Notes: a model not told the origin generated them from the letters alone. Numbered from the stretch's first letter, positions 1 to 8,582 are shown. The stretch is DNA of 56,689 nt from DASXMX01 sp036794395 (GCA_036794395.1 DAIRGS010000006.1:1-56689), one strand, 5' to 3'. Numbers and translations: made by a program.

Positions 1-300
1 GGAGAGGGGGAAATACGTCGACCTGCGAAACTTTTTTGAAAACCCAGAGGCCTGTTCAGGCAATGTCGCAACAAAACCTGAACGAACACGACTCGTAAAA
101 AGCGGTGCTTTTCATCAGCCCAGTGCGAGGCTCCCGCCGAGCGCCTTTTCGTCAGTTGCGCCGGGGAATCGAACTCACTGATTAAGTCCACGGCATAAAC
201 CACGTGGCCCCGGGCGACGTATCGCACTGCAAACGCCTTTGATTTCGCCACACACGCGCCGCAAAGCCGCAACATTCACGCTTAATACGCCAATGAGAAA
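1..300. other. Non-coding left edge
   Basis: I see no supportable gene here. The stretch contains one arm of an interspersed repeat at 122-143 and otherwise unstructured sequence. It is downstream of the lipoprotein gene that ends at 364 on the minus strand. Confidence 0.5.
122..143. repeat. Single arm of interspersed palindromic repeat
   Basis: The 22 bases around the core gaggctcccgccgag match the right arm of the 60-bp palindrome inside imuB at 32886-32909. Only one arm is present. A degenerate relative lies near 37915-37945. This supports an interspersed repeat family. Confidence 0.6.
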
Positions 301-333
301 CGCCGGGCAAACCTTGTTCGGGTTCGCCCGGCG
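297..333 (-). terminator. Probable rho-independent terminator of the lipoprotein gene
   Basis: Positions 301-333 form a stem in which cgccgggc pairs with gcccggcg, extended by an AACC/GGTT segment with one bulge on each side. On the minus strand it starts about 30 bases after the stop codon at 364 and is followed by a short T-rich run (TTTCTC). Confidence 0.6.
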
Positions 334-363
334 CTGATTAAAACGAGACGTACCAGCCCGAAC

Positions 364-1107
364 TTACTTCAAGCTTGCCAGTGCATCAGCCGGCAGCTTC
401 TCCCCCGCCGACTTATCGACCGCAACCGCAAAGCGCCCATCGGTCTCCTCTACCTTCAGCGCGGTCAGCTTGAAGAACGCCGGGCCATCTTTGGCCAGCG
501 TCTCAAACTGATCGTTCTGCGAATAGCTGACGTGGAAGGTGTACTTGCCCGCATGAGTGGTGTTTGGCTCAGCGCCTTCCAGTTTCAGGAAGACTCTGTC
601 CGCCGAGGTGACGGCCGTCACCAGAAACACCTTCACTTCCGGGTTTTCCGCGCGCAGTTTCAACACCTGCCGGGCCACTTGCGGGCTGCCGACGGTAAAC
701 GCCGCAGGGCTTTTTAGGCTGCGGGTGAAGGTGTTTTCCGCGTGCAAAAAGGTCTGGCCGCGAACGGCTTCGTTCACCTGGTCCTGAACGATCGGGCCTA
801 CTTTTTGGGAGTACGAAAGATCGAAGGCCGAATCGAACGGCTCTGACGAGTCGCTTGTCACCTGCGAGACCGTCGCTTCGGTGGGCAAATACTCCGCCGA
901 CCCAAATTTCCAGGCGCGCTTTGTTTTGGCGTCTACCGCAACCAAATCACCCAACGCAAATTGGGGTGTGTTCACGTTGCCGATGCTGGCGGGATAAGCC
1001 GCCACCGCACCATTGCCCGCTCCGACGGACACATTTGTGCTTGAGCAACCGACGCACAGGGCGCCGAGGGCCGAAACGACGCATGCTATTTGAGATAATC
1101 CGCGCAT
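364..1107 (-). CDS. Exported lipoprotein of unknown function
   Basis: The product is 247 residues. The first 21 form a type II signal peptide with the lipobox L-C-V-G-C, so the protein should be a lipid-anchored periplasmic or outer-membrane protein. The rest is hydrophilic without a domain I recognise. It has alternating short strands and a central Q-V-A-R-Q-V-L-K-L segment. The ATG start at 1107 is preceded by TTGAGG at a good distance. A hairpin terminator follows the stop, so it is probably transcribed alone. I cannot assign a role beyond lipoprotein. Confidence 0.75.
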   Translation of the reverse strand: MRGLSQIACVVSALGALCVGCSSTNVSVGAGNGAVAAYPASIGNVNTPQFALGDLVAVDAKTKRAWKFGSAEYLPTEATVSQVTSDSSEPFDSAFDLSYSQKVGPIVQDQVNEAVRGQTFLHAENTFTRSLKSPAAFTVGSPQVARQVLKLRAENPEVKVFLVTAVTSADRVFLKLEGAEPNTTHAGKYTFHVSYSQNDQFETLAKDGPAFFKLTALKVEETDGRFAVAVDKSAGEKLPADALASLK

Positions 1108-1300
1108 TGCCGCAACCTCAATAAGAACTGGGTGCCGCGTGCGCTCGCTTCCTCACTTCACTGTCTCGGCGAGAGGCTGGGCTAACCAGGCCATATCTGC
1201 CGACCGCGGTATCTGGCGAACCGCTCACTTGTGCATCGGCAGGAAAAGATGGGAGCTGAAGGGGATGCCTGTCACGACGGCGATGCTATTATCGGTCCAC

Positions 1301-3160
1301 TCATTTCTGGCGTTCGCACCAGCCCCGCCACATCTCCCGAAAAGCCGTCTCCACATCCCTGGCGAACCGCGGCCCATCTGTCAGGCCAGATGCCAACATG
1401 CGTCGACGGGCATCCTGTCGGAAAACGCCAATCGCGTTGATATCGGACGCCAGCTCAACGGCGGCAGCGACATATCGCCCAATCGTCGGAGCGATCCAGT
1501 GGTCAAGCCCAAGATTCGAAAGAATGCTCACGCCCCCCCTGCCCACAGCGGTTTGCCCTGCAAGGGTAATGACCGGAACACCCATCCATAGCGCATCAAA
1601 CGTCGTCGTTCCGCCGGCATAAGGAAACGGGTCCAGCGCGATATCAATCCGATTGTACTGTGCAAAATAATCACCGAGCCCCAGCCGCCCGACGAATTCC
1701 AAACGCCCTGGGTCCAACCCCTCCCGTCCGGCCTGCTCCAAAGCTCGTGCCCGCTGACTCCCCGGCTTGGCATGAAGAATCAACCGCGAATTGGGCACCT
1801 GCCGCAACAAACCAAACCAAGTCGCGAACACCGCCGCGTTGACCTTCGAAAACTCATTGAGACATCCGAACGTGACGTACCCATTGCAACTGGCCGGCGG
1901 TGGCCCCACCTCAGGCGACTCACCAGGTGGCGGATAGCACCAATAACAATTCGGTAGTCGAATCGACTTCTCGCTGTAATCTGCGTCCAAATCGTTCGAA
2001 TCCGGATCGAGATAGCGATCGGTGAAGCGATAGTCGATCGTATCGAGCCCCGTGGTGCTGCAATACGCGAGATACGTCACCTGAACCGGAGCCGGCTTCC
2101 GCGCGAACGCCAGAAGGCGGCTTCCATTGCTGTGCATCACCAGATCCACCAGCACATCAATGCGATCCGCGCGAATCAGGGTCGCAAGTTGCTCGTCGGA
2201 CAATGCGCCGGTCGCGCGCCAAACATCGGCACTCCCGGCCAATCGATCTCCCACCGAATCCGCGCGCCGGCGATTGCAGTAACAGAACACCTCGAATCCG
2301 CGCAAATCATGATTTTCCAACAGTGGAAGCATGAACCGGCCGAGCGGGTTGTTCCCCAATTCATGCGCCACATACCCAAGCCGGATTTTTCGCTCGGCAG
2401 ACCGATCGTTTTTGTGTGCTAGAATCCCCGCCCGCAACGGCTCGGCATGAATCTGCGCCCAGCGGCGATGCTCCTCAAGCAGTTCGCGACGCCCATAACC
2501 TCCATGAAAGTGGAGCGTAAACAGCAGGTCATTATGAATTTGTTTATGCGGCGCTGCCGCCAGCGCCTCGCGATAACAATTGATCGCCTCGACCACGCGC
2601 CCCTGCTCGCGCAGCGCCCACCCCAGGTTGATGTACAGCGCTCTGAATTCCGGATGACGCCATAACGCGTCTCGACAAATCCCAATCACTTCGTCGAGAT
2701 TCCCAACCCCACTTAGCGCACTGCACAAGACCCCAATCGTCGGCATGTGGTCCGGCCGAAGCGACAGCGATCTCCGGCACGCAGCAATCGCCTCAGTCGC
2801 CCGCCCTATCGCGAGCAGCGGCGTTGCAATCTGCGAATAAGCCTCCGCAAGATCCGGCCGTATGACCAGCGCCTGGCGAAACTCCGCGATCGCCTCTTCA
2901 AACCGGCCTTCAAGATTTAACACGATCCCGCGCGTCAATCGAAGCGCCGGCTCGGTTGGATTCACGTTGATCGCGTCCCCGATCATGCCGAGCGCTTCGG
3001 CAGCGCGACCCAACCGATACAGCACCTCGATCAACCCGCACATCGCGCCGACATGATTGGCCTGATGTGCAAGAACCTGGCGATAAGCCAGTTCCGCCCC
3101 GGAAAAGTCACCGGCCCTATGCCGGGCGAACGCGTGCTCAAAGGTTTGCTGCGGGGTCAT
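1301..3160 (-). CDS. TPR and SPINDLY/O-GlcNAc-transferase-like glycosyltransferase (GT41 type)
   Basis: The product is 619 residues from the ATG at 3160; a TTG lies one codon upstream. Residues about 5-215 are TPR repeats with typical G-x-A-A-Y and A-L-x-x-x-P spacing. Residues about 255-610 are the two-lobed catalytic region of the SPINDLY/OGT family. It is recognisable from G-Y-V-A-H-E-L-G-N-N-P-L-G-R-F (canonically S-S-D-F-R-x-H-P-V-G), the V-T-F-G-C-L-N-E-F-S-K segment, and P-F-P-Y-A-G-G-T-T-T-F-D-A-L-W-M-G-V-P. Bacterial relatives are thought to transfer a sugar to protein side chains or to act on surface glycans. The substrate here is unknown. No signal peptide is seen, so it should be cytoplasmic. 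It lies alone on the minus strand. A broken TPR gene of similar type lies at 56065-56478. Confidence 0.88.
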   Translation of the reverse strand: MTPQQTFEHAFARHRAGDFSGAELAYRQVLAHQANHVGAMCGLIEVLYRLGRAAEALGMIGDAINVNPTEPALRLTRGIVLNLEGRFEEAIAEFRQALVIRPDLAEAYSQIATPLLAIGRATEAIAACRRSLSLRPDHMPTIGVLCSALSGVGNLDEVIGICRDALWRHPEFRALYINLGWALREQGRVVEAINCYREALAAAPHKQIHNDLLFTLHFHGGYGRRELLEEHRRWAQIHAEPLRAGILAHKNDRSAERKIRLGYVAHELGNNPLGRFMLPLLENHDLRGFEVFCYCNRRRADSVGDRLAGSADVWRATGALSDEQLATLIRADRIDVLVDLVMHSNGSRLLAFARKPAPVQVTYLAYCSTTGLDTIDYRFTDRYLDPDSNDLDADYSEKSIRLPNCYWCYPPPGESPEVGPPPASCNGYVTFGCLNEFSKVNAAVFATWFGLLRQVPNSRLILHAKPGSQRARALEQAGREGLDPGRLEFVGRLGLGDYFAQYNRIDIALDPFPYAGGTTTFDALWMGVPVITLAGQTAVGRGGVSILSNLGLDHWIAPTIGRYVAAAVELASDINAIGVFRQDARRRMLASGLTDGPRFARDVETAFREMWRGWCERQK

Positions 3161-3181
3161 CAATAATTAACATCTTACCTG

Positions 3182-3253
3182 CTGGCGTGGTTGCTTCAGC
3201 AACCATGTCTTTTGAATCTGGGAACAACATGGTCGCTGAAGCGACCACGCCAG
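3182..3253. repeat. REP-like double-hairpin element
   Basis: Two 27-base arms (3182-3208 and 3227-3253) are inverted repeats with two differences. Each arm contains its own perfect hairpin: TGGTTGCT-TC-AGCAACCA at 3188-3205 and TGGTCGCT-GA-AGCGACCA at 3230-3247. The T/C difference is compensated within each small hairpin. The element fills the gap between two minus-strand genes. Such double palindromes are typical of REP/BIME-type elements, and a REP-associated transposase gene is present at 43.9 kb. Confidence 0.8.
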
Positions 3254-3258
3254 TTGTT

Positions 3259-4446
3259 TTAAGCCGCGGCCACCTTCTTCGGGGGTTCCATGATCCATTT
3301 TCGCACGCCGCCCACGTAGCCCTCCCAGGCGGAACTGGTCCGAACCTTCAGAAACGATTCAAACAACCCATCCACCGATTTTGCCAAATCGCGCAACAGT
3401 GCAATGCGCTCTTCAAACAGCACTCGCGGCGTTTCGGCGTCCTCGACCTCCGGAAGCTTTACCGTCGAAAGGGCCATCGTCTCGGCGTTGAGGTTGAACA
3501 TGAACTGCTGCCGAAACGCATCAATCACAAACCCCGCCTTGCGCGGCACCTTGCCCGATCGAAGGGCATCGCGCGCCTCGGCCATACGCGAGGGCGCATC
3601 ACCCCGGATAAAATCCTTGCCCGTCTGTCCGTATGCACAATCCACATCCAGCGCTTTATCAATGTAGATCGTCACCTCACCGGCATCTTCGGTCTTGATT
3701 GTGCCGTTCCGGTGATCGGCCTCGTGCCAGAGCCAAAGCAGGAATTCATTGCCCAGAAAGTCTTTGGGCTCAGGTCCTTTGGCAACCCACGGGTAATCGG
3801 GGTATTCACCTTCGCCCGTCGGACCGGGAACGAACCGTGTCGGCCGGGCGTCTTCATATTCACGCCGACGGCCAATCGCCTCGAGCTTTCGCAGCGCGAG
3901 CTGCCCCGCCGAGAGGGGATTGAGTTCCAATCCAAAGGTCCGCTCAAAGATTTCCGCGAGCTTTTCAAAATTCGCATTGCTGGCCGGGCTATACAAAATG
4001 CTGCTGGGGACATCCCACAAAATCGGCAGGAGCCGGCTCCGCCGAAATTTCCCCGACCTCAGCTCTTCGTCGATTTTTCCCTGAATCGAATCCTTTACCT
4101 CGCGCTTCTGGCTCTTGCTGATGAATCCCGAAGGATTTCCCGCCGCCGCGGCATCCTCCTCCATCGCCTGCCATGCCTTCTTCAGCTCGCCAGGCACTTT
4201 GTTGGTATCGACGCGCAGGGCAAAATGAACGGCATCCGCGAAGACATTGTGATCAAAAGAGAAATCGCCATCGAGAACGTGCCGTCCGCCCGACCACCCA
4301 TATTCAACTTCTTCCGGAGCCCCCATCTCGGTCGGCCGCAGCGCGTTCTTCGAGAGACGTTCGAGCATTTTTTCATCAACGGCCTGGGGCCCCTTGCCAA
4401 CAACCGCAAACCGACGAAATGACACCGAACCAGAAGCAAAACCCAT
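3259..4446 (-). CDS. RdgC-like recombination-associated protein
   Basis: The product is 395 residues, longer than E. coli RdgC (about 300). The layout matches that family. It has an N-terminal strand-rich part with a Gly-Trp turn (E-Y-G-W-S-G-G), then a Lys/Glu helix (K-S-Q-K-R-E-V-K-D-S-I), then R-L-L-P-I-L-W-D and L-Y-S-P-A-S-N-A-N-F-E-K-L-A, and then an F-E-R-T-F-G-L-E-L-N-P-L-S segment. The C-terminal half (about 190-395) carries an extra W-L-W-H-E-A-D-H-R region. RdgC forms a ring around DNA and modulates RecA loading; if the homology is right, this would be a cytosolic DNA-binding protein. The assignment rests on pattern similarity only. The gene diverges from the htrA-like gene and ends close to a REP-like element. 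Confidence 0.5.
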   Translation of the reverse strand: MGFASGSVSFRRFAVVGKGPQAVDEKMLERLSKNALRPTEMGAPEEVEYGWSGGRHVLDGDFSFDHNVFADAVHFALRVDTNKVPGELKKAWQAMEEDAAAAGNPSGFISKSQKREVKDSIQGKIDEELRSGKFRRSRLLPILWDVPSSILYSPASNANFEKLAEIFERTFGLELNPLSAGQLALRKLEAIGRRREYEDARPTRFVPGPTGEGEYPDYPWVAKGPEPKDFLGNEFLLWLWHEADHRNGTIKTEDAGEVTIYIDKALDVDCAYGQTGKDFIRGDAPSRMAEARDALRSGKVPRKAGFVIDAFRQQFMFNLNAETMALSTVKLPEVEDAETPRVLFEERIALLRDLAKSVDGLFESFLKVRTSSAWEGYVGGVRKWIMEPPKKVAAA

Positions 4447-4625
4447 AAGAAGTCCCTATGATGACACCTGCCCACAACGCACCGGCATGCCAGCCGGTAG
4501 CGCAATCAGTTGCGACAAGCGCGGCATTCGCGCATGTTATTCCAAAGCAATGGGCCGGGATTCTAGGGTCTTTACCGCGGGAACCGATGCACAAGCACTC
4601 GAATACGTCCACCCTTCCACAATTC

Positions 4626-6074
4626 ATGCACAATTCGGCTTTTTTGAGGCGGGGCGGGGGTCTGGCGGCCGTCGCGATCTTCAGCATATTGCTCTCCGGC
4701 CAAGCCTTCGCGGCAAGAGGCGGCCTTCCGCCCACGGTTGCCGATACCTCGCCCTTCCCCGCGGCAACGCCCCAGGCGGTGGTCGACGTGACCGCCCGGA
4801 TCTTCCCCGCAGTTGTTCGGCTTGATGTCGCCCAGGAGATTTATTCTGAAGGCAAGCGAACGGTACAGCGCGGAATTGGATCCGGCGTGATCTTTGATGA
4901 CGAGGGCCGCATCCTTACCAACTTCCACGTCGCCGGTCGGGCCGCCGAAATTTTTGTCACGCTCTACAGCAAGGAACGCGTTCGCGGAAAATTGATTGGC
5001 GACGACCATTGGACAGACTTGGCGGTCGTCCAGATGGATGCCGACGAGCTCAAGCAGAAGAAGGTCGGCTTCCGACATGCCGAGCTGGGTGAAAGCAAAC
5101 AACTGATCCCCGGCCAGGACGTTATGGCCGTCGGAACTCCCTTCGGCCTCGCCCGCACTATGACTCTGGGCGTCGTCTCCAACAACGAGCGCACGTTCTA
5201 TCCTGAACGAATGCGCATTGATGAATACGAGACCGGCGAATTCGCCAACTGGATCCAGATGGATACCCCCATCAATCCGGGCAACAGCGGCGGTCCACTT
5301 GTCGACATGACCGGCAAAGTCGTCGGCATCAACACCCGCGGCGGCGGACAAAACCTCAACTTCGCTATTCCCATCGATCTGGCCAAGCAGGTCGTCGCCA
5401 AGATTCTCGAAACCGCCGGCCCTGATAAAAAGGGCCGTGTGGATCGCAGCGACCTGGGCCTCGACCTCAAGCCCATGCAGGATCTCGAATCGTTCTTCGC
5501 GGTCGATATCGACAAAGGCGTGTTGGTCAACAGCGTCGATCGGAGCTCGGCCGCGTCGAAGGCCGGCGTCCGCCCGCAAGACATTCTGCTTGAAGTCGAC
5601 GGTCATCCCACCAATGTACGCTTCCCCGAGGAACTCGCCCCGGTTCGAAAGATGATGTCCGACATCTCAATCGGCACCGAAGTTCCCCTCACCCTTCAAC
5701 GCGGCAAAGAAGTTCTGCATCTCACCGCCAAAACTCTGAAATTGCAGGGCTCTGTCGGCGATGAAAAGGAATTCAGCCTCTGGGGCTTGAGCGTTCGGGA
5801 CATGACCCGCGCCTACGCCAATCGCGCCCAGCTCGATGATGCAACCGGAGTGGTCGTCACCACCCTTAGCCCGGGCTACGCAGCCGCCAAAGCCGAGCTT
5901 TTCCCCGGCGATGTCATCCGCTCGGTAAACAACCAGAAAGTCGAAGACCTCGACGCCTTTAATAAGCTCTACAAAGAATCCACCGACAAAAAGCAAAAGA
6001 CCGTACTTCTGCAAATCCAACGCGGCCGAGGACGACAATCAGCCGTCCTGAAAGTTACAAACAACGAGGAATGA
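4626..6074 (+). CDS. DegP/HtrA-family periplasmic serine protease
   Basis: From the start at 4626 the product is 482 residues with an N-terminal signal peptide (hydrophobic A-A-V-A-I-F-S-I-L-L, cleavage near A-F-A-A). Earlier in-frame starts at 4458 and 4587 would put about 13-56 residues before the signal peptide, so they are less likely. The trypsin-like domain shows an intact triad: His101 in L-T-N-F-H-V, Asp131 in W-T-D-L-A-V, and Ser221 in P-G-N-S-G-G-P-L. Two PDZ domains follow (about 290-370 and 394-479). This fits a quality-control protease for exported proteins. The gene next downstream encodes a paralog that has lost all three catalytic residues. Confidence 0.93.
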   Translation: MHNSAFLRRGGGLAAVAIFSILLSGQAFAARGGLPPTVADTSPFPAATPQAVVDVTARIFPAVVRLDVAQEIYSEGKRTVQRGIGSGVIFDDEGRILTNFHVAGRAAEIFVTLYSKERVRGKLIGDDHWTDLAVVQMDADELKQKKVGFRHAELGESKQLIPGQDVMAVGTPFGLARTMTLGVVSNNERTFYPERMRIDEYETGEFANWIQMDTPINPGNSGGPLVDMTGKVVGINTRGGGQNLNFAIPIDLAKQVVAKILETAGPDKKGRVDRSDLGLDLKPMQDLESFFAVDIDKGVLVNSVDRSSAASKAGVRPQDILLEVDGHPTNVRFPEELAPVRKMMSDISIGTEVPLTLQRGKEVLHLTAKTLKLQGSVGDEKEFSLWGLSVRDMTRAYANRAQLDDATGVVVTTLSPGYAAAKAELFPGDVIRSVNNQKVEDLDAFNKLYKESTDKKQKTVLLQIQRGRGRQSAVLKVTNNEE

Positions 6075-6081
6075 GTGGGAA

Positions 6082-6154
6082 GAAGGCACTTAGGCACGAA
6101 GTGAAGAAAAATCGCCAAGTTTTACCCTCCGTGCTTTCATGCCTTTGTGCCTTC
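6082..6154. repeat. Imperfect inverted repeat between the two HtrA paralogs
   Basis: Left arm 6082-6108 begins gaaggcac and right arm 6128-6154 ends gtgccttc. The arms pair over about 26 bases with several mismatches. Related gtgccttcgtgccttc tracts occur at 29659-29680, and ccgtgtctcc-type tracts at 31451-31600, so this appears to be a lineage repeat. It separates the stop at 6074 from the likely start at 6188. Confidence 0.55.
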
Positions 6155-6187
6155 GAGTCTTCCTCAAATCACTCCTGGAGACCCTCA

Positions 6188-7588
6188 ATGCACCGAATGT
6201 TCAAAGCTCTTCTGGCGCTAACTCTTGTCGGCGCTGGCGCAGCGTCATCTCGCGCGGCAGTTACGCCCCAAGACGCGCAAAAGCTGTATGACCGCGTTAC
6301 GCCTTCGCTGGTTGCCGTTCAATATATATGGCAAAACGAATTGAGCCGGGTGGAGCTCACCGGGGCGGGCATCATCGTTCGCGACGATGGGCTGGTGATG
6401 GTCTCTCTCTCGCTGTTCCCTTTGCAGATCCCCGACGCCCAGATGAAGGAATTCAAAATCCTCATTCCGAAAGAGGATGGCGAGCCGCAAGAGCTGGAGA
6501 CCATTTATCAGGGCCGCGATCAGCGAACCAACATGGTGTTCCTCAAGACCAAAGAGGAACAACATTGGAAGTCGCTTCAATTTGAAGATGAAGCCGTCAA
6601 GATCGGCCAACCCGTGCTCTCGATCGGCATGCTCCCGAAGGACGCCAACTACAAGACGTATTTTGTTGAAGGCGCCGTCGCCGCAACGCTTCGCGGCGAT
6701 ACGCCCCAAGTGCTCGTAATGGGCGGCGGACTGGCGTCCGTCGGCTCGCCCGTCTTCGACACCGCTGGCAAAGCAATCGGTATCGTCGCCCCATCCACCA
6801 CCCAAAGCCCCCTGCTCAACGATCAGAACCCGCGCGATCCCCTCGGCATGGTCACTCGCCCGCCGAAGATCTACATCCCGGCCCGGGATTTTTTACTGGG
6901 CATCAAAGATCCCCCCACTCCTGAAAACCCGATCAAGCTTCCCTGGCTGGGCGTCGCCCAGATGACCGGCGTAACTAAAGACCTGGCCGACGTCCTCGGC
7001 CTGGGCGCTCAACCGGCCGTTCAGATCGGCGATGTCGTCCCCAACGCCCCGGCTGATGCCGCGGGCCTCAAACAGGGCGATATCATCGTCAAGGTAAACG
7101 ATCAGCCCCTCGAACGCGGCGACGAACCCGCCGAGCTTCCCATGATCCTGAGCCGCCGGCTCATGCGAATGAAACCGGGCACCGCTGTCACCCTTTCGAT
7201 CATGCGCGAAAAAGATCAGCCGCTGAAAAATGTCGAGATCAAACTTTCCGAGCAGCCCAAGCAGGCAAACCTGGCCAAACGTTATTACGCATCGGACCTG
7301 GGTTTTGCCGTCCGTGAACTGGTCTTCTCCGACCTTTACAGCCTCAAACTCCCGTTGGATCAGAAAGGCGTACTCGTCGCGCTCCTCAAACCCCAGGGCG
7401 CCGCCCAGTCCGGCGGGCTCAAAATGAACGACGTCATCACCAAACTCAATAGCGAACCGGCCACCGACGTCGATCAATTCGAAAAAACCTTCAAGCAACT
7501 CCGAAAAGATAAACCTAAGGAAGCCATCGTCCTCGAAGTCCACCGCGGCGACCGCGAAGACACCGTGAGACTCGAACCGCCGCAGTAG
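6188..7588 (+). CDS. Catalytically inactive HtrA-like PDZ protein (pseudoprotease)
   Basis: From the ATG at 6188 the product is 466 residues with a signal peptide (F-K-A-L-L-A-L-T-L-V, A-S-S-R-A-A). The open frame reaches back to 6071 across a repeat, which makes the upstream start unlikely. The fold follows HtrA: a protease-like domain, then PDZ domains at about 240-330 and 360-460. The triad is lost. The segment matching T-N-F-H-V reads M-V-S-L-S (His to Leu), T-D-L-A-V reads T-N-M-V-F (Asp to Asn), and N-S-G-G-P reads S-V-G-S-P (Ser to Val). It should therefore bind but not cleave peptides. It lies just downstream of the active protease in the same direction, so a regulatory, adaptor or chaperone role with it is a reasonable inference. 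Confidence 0.85.
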   Translation: MHRMFKALLALTLVGAGAASSRAAVTPQDAQKLYDRVTPSLVAVQYIWQNELSRVELTGAGIIVRDDGLVMVSLSLFPLQIPDAQMKEFKILIPKEDGEPQELETIYQGRDQRTNMVFLKTKEEQHWKSLQFEDEAVKIGQPVLSIGMLPKDANYKTYFVEGAVAATLRGDTPQVLVMGGGLASVGSPVFDTAGKAIGIVAPSTTQSPLLNDQNPRDPLGMVTRPPKIYIPARDFLLGIKDPPTPENPIKLPWLGVAQMTGVTKDLADVLGLGAQPAVQIGDVVPNAPADAAGLKQGDIIVKVNDQPLERGDEPAELPMILSRRLMRMKPGTAVTLSIMREKDQPLKNVEIKLSEQPKQANLAKRYYASDLGFAVRELVFSDLYSLKLPLDQKGVLVALLKPQGAAQSGGLKMNDVITKLNSEPATDVDQFEKTFKQLRKDKPKEAIVLEVHRGDREDTVRLEPPQ

Positions 7589-7596
7589 CCGCCAAC

Positions 7597-8022
7597 TTAT
7601 TGAAGGAACAGGCCGCGGTTCAAGCCAAAGAAGTCGGCCACCGCGACGATGACCGACTTACTCCACTCGCGTTTGCCGTTAAGCATGTCCGACAATGCGC
7701 TTTGGGAAATGCCGCGCGCCTTGGCAAAGGTATTTATGCTCATTTGCCTCTCGGCGAGAAGGTGTCGCACAATCTTCGCCGCAGAAACGCCGGAGGTGTC
7801 GAGTTGCAGCCCGGATTCGCGCTCGTAAACCTCGATGATCGAAATGAGAACCTTCTTAAACTCGGCGGCGACTTCACGTCTGTCGCCCGCGAGGCTCCGC
7901 AGCGACTTCTTTGCCGCCTGATGCTCCTCGACCGACCGAATGGGCCGCAGCGGGTGAACGTTCAACACCAGTTCGAGGTATGGATCGTCGACTGAAATCA
8001 TTGCTTTTGCCTTTGTGCCCAT
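7597..8022 (-). CDS. higA: HigA-type antitoxin, Xre-family HTH regulator
   Basis: From the ATG at 8022 the product is 141 residues. The C-terminal half (about 70-141) is a helix-turn-helix of the Xre/Cro type (I-N-T-F-A-K-A-R-G-I-S-Q-S-A-L-S-D-M-L-N-G-K-R). The N-terminal half resembles the helical segment of COG5499 antitoxins. The start overlaps the toxin stop as TGATG, with GAGG six bases upstream, so translation is probably coupled to the toxin. By family knowledge it neutralises the toxin and represses the shared promoter. The stop lies only 8 bases from the convergent stop of the HtrA-like gene. Confidence 0.85.
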   Translation of the reverse strand: MGTKAKAMISVDDPYLELVLNVHPLRPIRSVEEHQAAKKSLRSLAGDRREVAAEFKKVLISIIEVYERESGLQLDTSGVSAAKIVRHLLAERQMSINTFAKARGISQSALSDMLNGKREWSKSVIVAVADFFGLNRGLFLQ

Positions 8023-8330
8023 CAGTACCTCGCCTTCCAAAGATCCTTGTCATATTCAGCGTGCGTGATGACCTCCACCGCCTCAACAACACCCGCGTTG
8101 TAGTCGATCCAGGCAATCAGGCGGTAGCTGTTACCCTTTACATTGAAAACCGTCGCGATGCTGCCGCTCGACAATTTCACGCCATCAGCAGATGGATAGG
8201 CGGTGCGAACGTCTTCGAGGCTCTTCCACTCAACTTCCTCCACTACCCTCACCCATTCGGCGAGCCAGATTCGCAATGGCTTATTTCGACTGCTGGCGTT
8301 GGCAAGAACATCCTGTCCAAGCACCGTCAT
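8022..8330 (-). CDS. higB: HigB-type toxin, predicted mRNA interferase
   Basis: The product is 102 residues from the ATG at 8330; an in-frame GTG lies at 8336. It matches the short RelE/HigB fold, with the core F-N-V-K-G-N-S-Y-R-L-I-A-W-I-D-Y and the C-terminal T-H-A-E-Y-D-K-D-L-W. Family members cleave translated mRNA on the ribosome. As usual for HigBA loci the toxin gene comes first and overlaps the antitoxin gene by one base. The pair lies about 180 bases from the tRNA-Phe promoter region, outside the proposed island. Confidence 0.85.
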   Translation of the reverse strand: MTVLGQDVLANASSRNKPLRIWLAEWVRVVEEVEWKSLEDVRTAYPSADGVKLSSGSIATVFNVKGNSYRLIAWIDYNAGVVEAVEVITHAEYDKDLWKARY

Positions 8331-8464
8331 TATCACATTATGCGATAAGACGGCGAGTGGTCAACCGAGCGTATTCTTGTCCTCGCATGACTCCATTTTT
8401 AGGGGGCGCCGTCAGCACTGCGTGACTGGCAACCGGAAATCGGCGAACCACAAACCGCCCCGGC

Positions 8465-8492
8465 TTGCATCTCCCTCGCCGTCGCCTAAAAT
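8465..8492 (+). promoter_or_regulatory. Predicted promoter of tRNA-Phe
   Basis: TTGCAT at 8465-8470 and TAAAAT at 8487-8492 are separated by 16 bases and lie 17 bases before the tRNA 5' end. The same -35 hexamer occurs in the candidate promoter at 8918. Confidence 0.6.
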
Positions 8493-8509
8493 CGTCGGCT
8501 TCATGGTCC

Positions 8510-8582
8510 GGGTAGGTAGCTCAGTTGGTAGAGCAATGGACTGAAAATCCATGTGTCGCCGGTTCGATTCCGGCTCTACCCA
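8510..8582 (+). tRNA. tRNA-Phe (anticodon GAA)
   Basis: A complete 73-base cloverleaf can be drawn. The acceptor stem is 8510-8516 with 8575-8581 (one G-U pair). The D arm is GCTC/GAGC, the anticodon stem ATGGA/TCCAT with loop CTGAAAA giving anticodon GAA, and the T arm GCCGG/CCGGC with loop TTCGATT. The discriminator base is A and no CCA is encoded. No T-rich terminator follows directly. Such a terminator instead follows the second copy of the tRNA 3' half at 16899-16946. Confidence 0.97.

Noticed and set aside
3067..4422. 451-residue plus-strand open frame
   Set aside because: It is antisense to the RdgC-like gene and rich in Arg, Pro and His, as expected for a shadow frame in GC-rich DNA. 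It also runs across the REP-like element.
4572..5606. 344-residue open frame opposite the htrA-like gene
   Set aside because: It lies antisense to a protein with intact catalytic motifs, has no signal or domain, and its composition mirrors the sense codons.
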